DNA from: Chloroflexota bacterium
GTDB lineage: Bacteria > Chloroflexota > Dehalococcoidia > UBA1151 > TMED-70
Length of the DNA stretch: 17,815 bases
Assembly: GCA_002711965.1 (NCBI GenBank)
Contig: PASM01000019.1
Location: 11,905 to 29,719, forward strand
Direction of reading: 5' to 3'
Shown: positions 14,962 through 17,815 of the stretch, in pieces
Layout: each line of letters begins with the position of its first letter
Numbering within the stretch: the stretch's first letter is position 1
Program-made: the position numbers and the translations under genes
Notes under the pieces: model-generated
Databases searched by the model: none
The model's input: the letters and a program-made list of their open reading frames with translations, nothing else
What the model was told of the DNA's origin: nothing

Positions 14962-16101
14962 TTGGGATTATATAAAACAGCCAAATTAAAAGAACGTGCT
15001 TTACTTATTGCTGCCCATATAAAAGGTAAATCTTCTTCAAAAAAAGCAAAAGAATCATTAGAAGAACTTTCGAATTTAGCAGAAACAGCTGGAGCTGAGC
15101 CCGTTAAGGCTTTTTATCAAATGTTAAGTAAACCTCAAAATACATACGTAGGATCAGGTAAATTAATAGAAATAAAGAATCTCATCAAGGAATTAGAAAT
15201 TGATGTATGTATTTTTGATGATGAATTAAACCCTAGTACACAAAAAGAACTAGAAAATAGGCTTGGTATTAAAGTGATTGATAGAACTGCTTTGATTTTG
15301 GATATTTTTTCTGATAGAGCTAGAACTCATGAAGGAAAGCTTCAAGTAGAACTAGCTCAATCAGAATACCTAATGCCTAGATTAGCAGGTCAATGGAGTC
15401 ATTTAGAGAGATTAGGTGGAGGTATTGGGACTAGAGGGCCTGGAGAGACTCAAATAGAAACTGATAGAAGGCTAGTTAGAGATAAAATTAAAAGAGTAAA
15501 GTCATCTATGCAAAAAATTGAGAGAAACAGAAGTTCTCAGAGAAATAAAAGAATTAGCAATAATACAATTAATTTTTCTTTGGTTGGATATACAAATTCC
15601 GGAAAAAGTTTACTGTTCAACAATCTAGTTAAATCAAAAATATTATCTAAAAATCAACTGTTTTCTACTTTAGATACTACTACTCGAAAAATATTTTTAG
15701 ATCAAAGTATTTCAGCTACTATATCGGATACTGTTGGATTTATAAATAAACTTCCAACAATACTGGTAGAATCATTCAAATCTACTTTAGAAGAAGCTGT
15801 AAATGCAGACGTTTTATTACATGTTATAGATTATTCAAATGAAGACTTTGAAGAAAAATTACGAACAGTAGATACTATCTTAAATGACCTAGGATTATCA
15901 GAAGTGCCCAAATTACTAGTAAAAAATAAAATAGACATTAAAGAAAATGAGATTTCAAAAATCAAATTGAATGAAAGTTATATTGATCAGATCACTACAT
16001 CAGCAAAAGATGGAACAGGATTAATTGGCTTAAGGGAACAGTTATTGAATCTTTCATGTTTACTATTAAATAAAAAGCAGAAAATCTATTTACCTAATTA
16101 A
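14962..16101 (+). CDS. hflX: GTPase HflX
   Basis: HflX is a ribosome-associated GTPase that splits stalled 70S ribosomes under stress. The 379-residue protein has the HflX N-terminal domain (ERALLIA near residue 11, VGSGKLIEI, DDELNPSTQKELENRLGIKV), the family signature GGGIGTRGPGETQIETDRR (152-170), then a G domain: P-loop GYTNSGKS (209-216, usually NAGKS or NVGKS), the TTTRK segment, DTVGF with INKLPTILVESFKSTLEEA, NKID (322-325) and TSAKDGTGL. It lacks the longer C-terminal extension of E. coli HflX. The start is a TTG one base after the dapL stop; no clear Shine-Dalgarno is visible, so re-initiation from dapL is likely. It is the last gene of the plus-strand operon. Confidence 0.95.
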   Translation: MGLYKTAKLKERALLIAAHIKGKSSSKKAKESLEELSNLAETAGAEPVKAFYQMLSKPQNTYVGSGKLIEIKNLIKELEIDVCIFDDELNPSTQKELENRLGIKVIDRTALILDIFSDRARTHEGKLQVELAQSEYLMPRLAGQWSHLERLGGGIGTRGPGETQIETDRRLVRDKIKRVKSSMQKIERNRSSQRNKRISNNTINFSLVGYTNSGKSLLFNNLVKSKILSKNQLFSTLDTTTRKIFLDQSISATISDTVGFINKLPTILVESFKSTLEEAVNADVLLHVIDYSNEDFEEKLRTVDTILNDLGLSEVPKLLVKNKIDIKENEISKIKLNESYIDQITTSAKDGTGLIGLREQLLNLSCLLLNKKQKIYLPN

Positions 16102-16168
16102 TAGGGAGCACCTTTTATAGATGTATTTAATTGCGCACTATATTAGTTATGTAAAATTTATACTTCAA

Positions 16169-17338
16169 TTATTTGAAATCTAAAGCTTCTTTCTTATAGC
16201 TGTAGGCACCATTTTGAATCTTAATTGAGTTCCAATGTTTTTTTACGTGTAATATTTCTTTGCTATTTTTATCAAATATATTTTCTCTAGCACAGTTATC
16301 AAAAAGTGTTGAATCCATGATAGAGCTTTCAGAAAGCATTTTTAATTTAGTCATTAATAATAATGCTGAAGCTCCCCATTTATCAGGTTGTCCAATCAAT
16401 TCATTTTCTGATAAATCCTTTACTTCATATGCAGTTTTTAGTATCTCATTTTCTTTATTTTTATTTGATTCTTCAGCTAATATAGTTGTTGAAAAGTAAT
16501 GTGCTCCTCCTTCGACGAACCATATAGAATTTGATTTGGAGAATTCTCCTACGATATTGCATTGATCAAGATCATTTTGTTGAGCATGGTAAAACTCATG
16601 AATAAATGTATTTTTGAAATCATTTTTTATAAAATTTAATCCAGATTCTTCAGGAATTGCTATCGCAATTATTCTCAAGTTTCTGCACTCAGCTAATTGA
16701 GTTGAAAGATCTGCACCATGCCTAATCAATTCTTCGAAGTCACTTAATACTATATTTGGTTCAAGTGTTCTCTCAGTACATTTATTTGAATTGTTTTGCA
16801 TCCAAATATTCATATTATTTAATATGTGACTTATTTCTTCCTCATTTAATAAAACTTCATGTTCATTTACGTATCTACCGCTTACTTTTGATTCTCTATC
16901 TAAACTTTTTCCAACTGGATAAATAAAAGAAAAAATAGCAGTATTTTCATAGGAATTGATTTTCTTGTAACTTAAATTTTCCCAACTTAATATATCTTCG
17001 TCATTATATTTCGATAAATTGATTATTACATTATTATTACGTGGATATTGTATTCGTGAAGCGGTAGGTGGAATTGGTGTTGCAGTAGGTGGAATTGATG
17101 TTGCAGTAGGTGGAATTGATGTTGCAGTAGGTGGAATTGATGTTGCAGTAGGCGAAATTGATGTTGTAGTAGGAGGAATTGATGTTGCAGTAGGCAAATC
17201 AAGAGTATTATTTTTATTTGTTTTTTCCTCTGAAGTTTTTTCAGAATTTAAGTTAGAAGAAATAACTTCTTCTGTTTCTTCAATAAAAGAACAACTAAAT
17301 AATACAATTGCTAAGCTTGAAAATAAGATCTTTTTCAT
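16169..17338 (-). CDS. Lipoprotein with Thr/Pro repeat linker and HExxH metalloprotease-like domain
   Basis: I do not recognise a named family. The 389-residue protein starts MKKILFSSLAIVLFSC, a lipoprotein signal with lipobox Cys16. A polar Ser/Glu/Asn segment (17-47) leads to a linker of repeated TATSIPP heptads (about 49-94), then a globular domain. That domain carries FIHEFYHAQQ: His247-Glu248-x-x-His251, and WFVEGGAHYF with Glu276 25 residues later, the layout of gluzincin metallopeptidases. Four further cysteines (187, 218, 260, 349) may form disulfides. The zinc site and secretion are direct sequence readings; protease activity is inferred. AGGGAAA lies 5 bases before the ATG. The DUF4242 gene ends 30 bases upstream on the same strand. 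It converges with hflX over a 67-base gap in which I see no clear terminator hairpin. Confidence 0.75.
   Translation of the reverse strand: MKKILFSSLAIVLFSCSFIEETEEVISSNLNSEKTSEEKTNKNNTLDLPTATSIPPTTTSISPTATSIPPTATSIPPTATSIPPTATPIPPTASRIQYPRNNNVIINLSKYNDEDILSWENLSYKKINSYENTAIFSFIYPVGKSLDRESKVSGRYVNEHEVLLNEEEISHILNNMNIWMQNNSNKCTERTLEPNIVLSDFEELIRHGADLSTQLAECRNLRIIAIAIPEESGLNFIKNDFKNTFIHEFYHAQQNDLDQCNIVGEFSKSNSIWFVEGGAHYFSTTILAEESNKNKENEILKTAYEVKDLSENELIGQPDKWGASALLLMTKLKMLSESSIMDSTLFDNCARENIFDKNSKEILHVKKHWNSIKIQNGAYSYKKEALDFK
17061..17186. repeat. 21-base tandem repeat encoding a TATSIPP linker
   Basis: Six consecutive 21-base units start at 17061, 17082, 17103, 17124, 17145 and 17166, and a partial seventh follows to about 17195. 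Three are identical (17082-17144) and the others differ by one to three bases. The period is a whole number of codons, so copy-number change would lengthen or shorten the lipoprotein linker without a frameshift. The + strand reading gives a spurious open frame of Val/Gly/Ile/Asp repeats, which is a shadow. Confidence 0.95.
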
Positions 17339-17368
17339 TTTTTCCCTAAATAAAGTTTAATTAAATTA

Positions 17369-17641
17369 TCATTCTCCTGTGGTTGGATCACTGATACCTT
17401 TGATTTCTTCTATCTTGTCAGCAGGAGCACCTAATCTTTTTGCATGTTCCAATACTAGATCTGGACTATCTGCTATGTAAACACAATAAATTTTATCTTG
17501 GGTTGAGTAACTATGTTGCCAATGAATATTTTTACCTTCATCATTCATTTCTTTTAGTACTTTATTTGAATTAGTGGCTCCTGAGTTATCTTTTCTGTCT
17601 CCAGCTCCAGGTATATTTCTTTCAATAATATATTTAGGCAT
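17369..17641 (-). CDS. DUF4242 family small protein
   Basis: The 90-residue soluble protein opens PKYIIERNIPGAG and contains HWQHSYSTQDKIYCVYIADS (40-59) followed by LEHAKRLGAPADKIEEI and a DPTTGE end. This is the pattern of the DUF4242 family (small ferredoxin-like-fold proteins, some described as metal-binding). The function is not established; His40, His43 and His66 are candidate ligands, which is an inference. A strong AAAGGAAA precedes the ATG. It is the first gene of a two-gene minus-strand unit with the lipoprotein, and its upstream region contains the palindrome at 17694-17720. Confidence 0.85.
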   Translation of the reverse strand: MPKYIIERNIPGAGDRKDNSGATNSNKVLKEMNDEGKNIHWQHSYSTQDKIYCVYIADSPDLVLEHAKRLGAPADKIEEIKGISDPTTGE

Positions 17642-17693
17642 TATAGTTTCCTTTCAATTCGTCTCTATATATAACTTATGATTATTTTTCTTA

Positions 17694-17720
17694 TGGAATA
17701 TACTTTAAAGTAATATTCCA
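17694..17720. promoter_or_regulatory. Near-perfect 27-base palindrome, candidate operator between divergent genes
   Basis: The arms TGGAATAT and ATATTCCA flank a central ACTTTAAAGT that is itself a perfect palindrome; a single extra A at 17712 or 17713 breaks full symmetry. It lies between the DUF4242 gene (start 17641) and the + strand membrane ORF (start 17730). TATACT (17699-17704) inside the left arm is a good -10 match for the + strand gene, so a bound dimer would block it. No U-tract follows on either strand, which argues against an intrinsic terminator. Confidence 0.5.
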
Positions 17721-17729
17721 AAAAAACAT

Positions 17730-17815
17730 ATGCAAAATAACTTAAAAAACTATAAAACTCCAATTCTAATAATTCTATCTTCGATTTCATTTTTTATATT
17801 AGGTTTTTTTATAAG
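17730..17815 (+). CDS. N-terminus of an unidentified membrane protein (partial)
   Basis: An ATG opens a frame that runs to the window end, 28 codons long. It encodes a short polar start (MQNNLKNYKTP) followed by a hydrophobic stretch of about 17 residues (ILIILSSISFFILGFFI), which reads as a first transmembrane helix or an uncleaved signal anchor. No Shine-Dalgarno is visible in the A-rich leader. It is divergent from the DUF4242 gene across the palindrome. It is too short to assign to a family, and a chance open frame remains possible. Confidence 0.45.
   Translation, partial: MQNNLKNYKTPILIILSSISFFILGFFI

Noticed and set aside
16102..16168. Terminator or small RNA between hflX and the convergent lipoprotein gene
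   Set aside because: I could not find a stable stem with a T-tract or any RNA-gene pattern in these 67 bases.
17019..17360. 113-residue + strand open frame of VGGIDVA repeats
   Set aside because: It is the antisense of the TATSIPP linker repeat in the lipoprotein gene and has no ribosome site or family match.
17694..17720. Palindrome as an intrinsic terminator
   Set aside because: No run of T follows on either strand and the stem is AT-rich; an operator is more consistent with its place between divergent genes.

Overview
This is an AT-rich, gene-dense bacterial chromosomal segment. Genes are nearly back to back, with stop/start overlaps of 1 to 16 bases, several TTG starts and no mobile elements. 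Several traits point to a streamlined, low-GC member of the Chloroflexota (SAR202/Dehalococcoidia-like): a DapL-type LL-diaminopimelate aminotransferase, a DUF3105 protein, a Thr/Pro 'TATSIPP' linker in a lipoprotein, and a polyprenyl-synthase-like protein of the type found in that phylum. This placement is an inference; there is no rRNA gene in the window to confirm it.

Layout. (1) 1-713, + strand: the tail of hisC followed by a complete hisB, both for histidine synthesis. (2) 708-8491, - strand: one long operon read right to left, guaA-purD-HAD phosphatase-purB-purC-DUF3105-dsbB-tlpA-purS. It combines purine nucleotide synthesis with a three-gene extracytoplasmic thiol-redox block lodged between purC and purS. 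A short divergent promoter region lies at 8492-8547. (3) 8548-16101, + strand: tsaC/Sua5-polyprenyl-synthase-like-pgk-tpiA-miaA-dapF-dapL-hflX. This operon joins tRNA modification, lower glycolysis, LL-DAP/lysine synthesis and a ribosome-associated GTPase. (4) 16169-17641, - strand: a DUF4242 gene followed by a lipoprotein metalloprotease candidate with a tandem-repeat linker. (5) 17642-17815: a divergent intergenic region with a near-perfect palindrome, then the first codons of a membrane protein on the + strand, cut by the window end.

Most genes are housekeeping. Four points deserve attention. The DapF homologue has serine at both positions of the catalytic cysteine pair although the rest of its active site is intact. 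The polyprenyl-synthase-like protein has lost both aspartate-rich motifs and the IPP-binding arginine motif while keeping the fold signature, so it looks like a conserved pseudoenzyme. A five-helix DsbB and a CSHC lipoprotein thioredoxin may form a DsbA-less oxidation pair inside the purine operon. A Cys-bearing MtnX-like HAD phosphatase of unknown substrate sits between purD and purB.

Some starts were moved from the longest open frame using family alignment and Shine-Dalgarno placement: guaA to TTG 8491, purD to ATG 6951, tlpA to ATG 1556.
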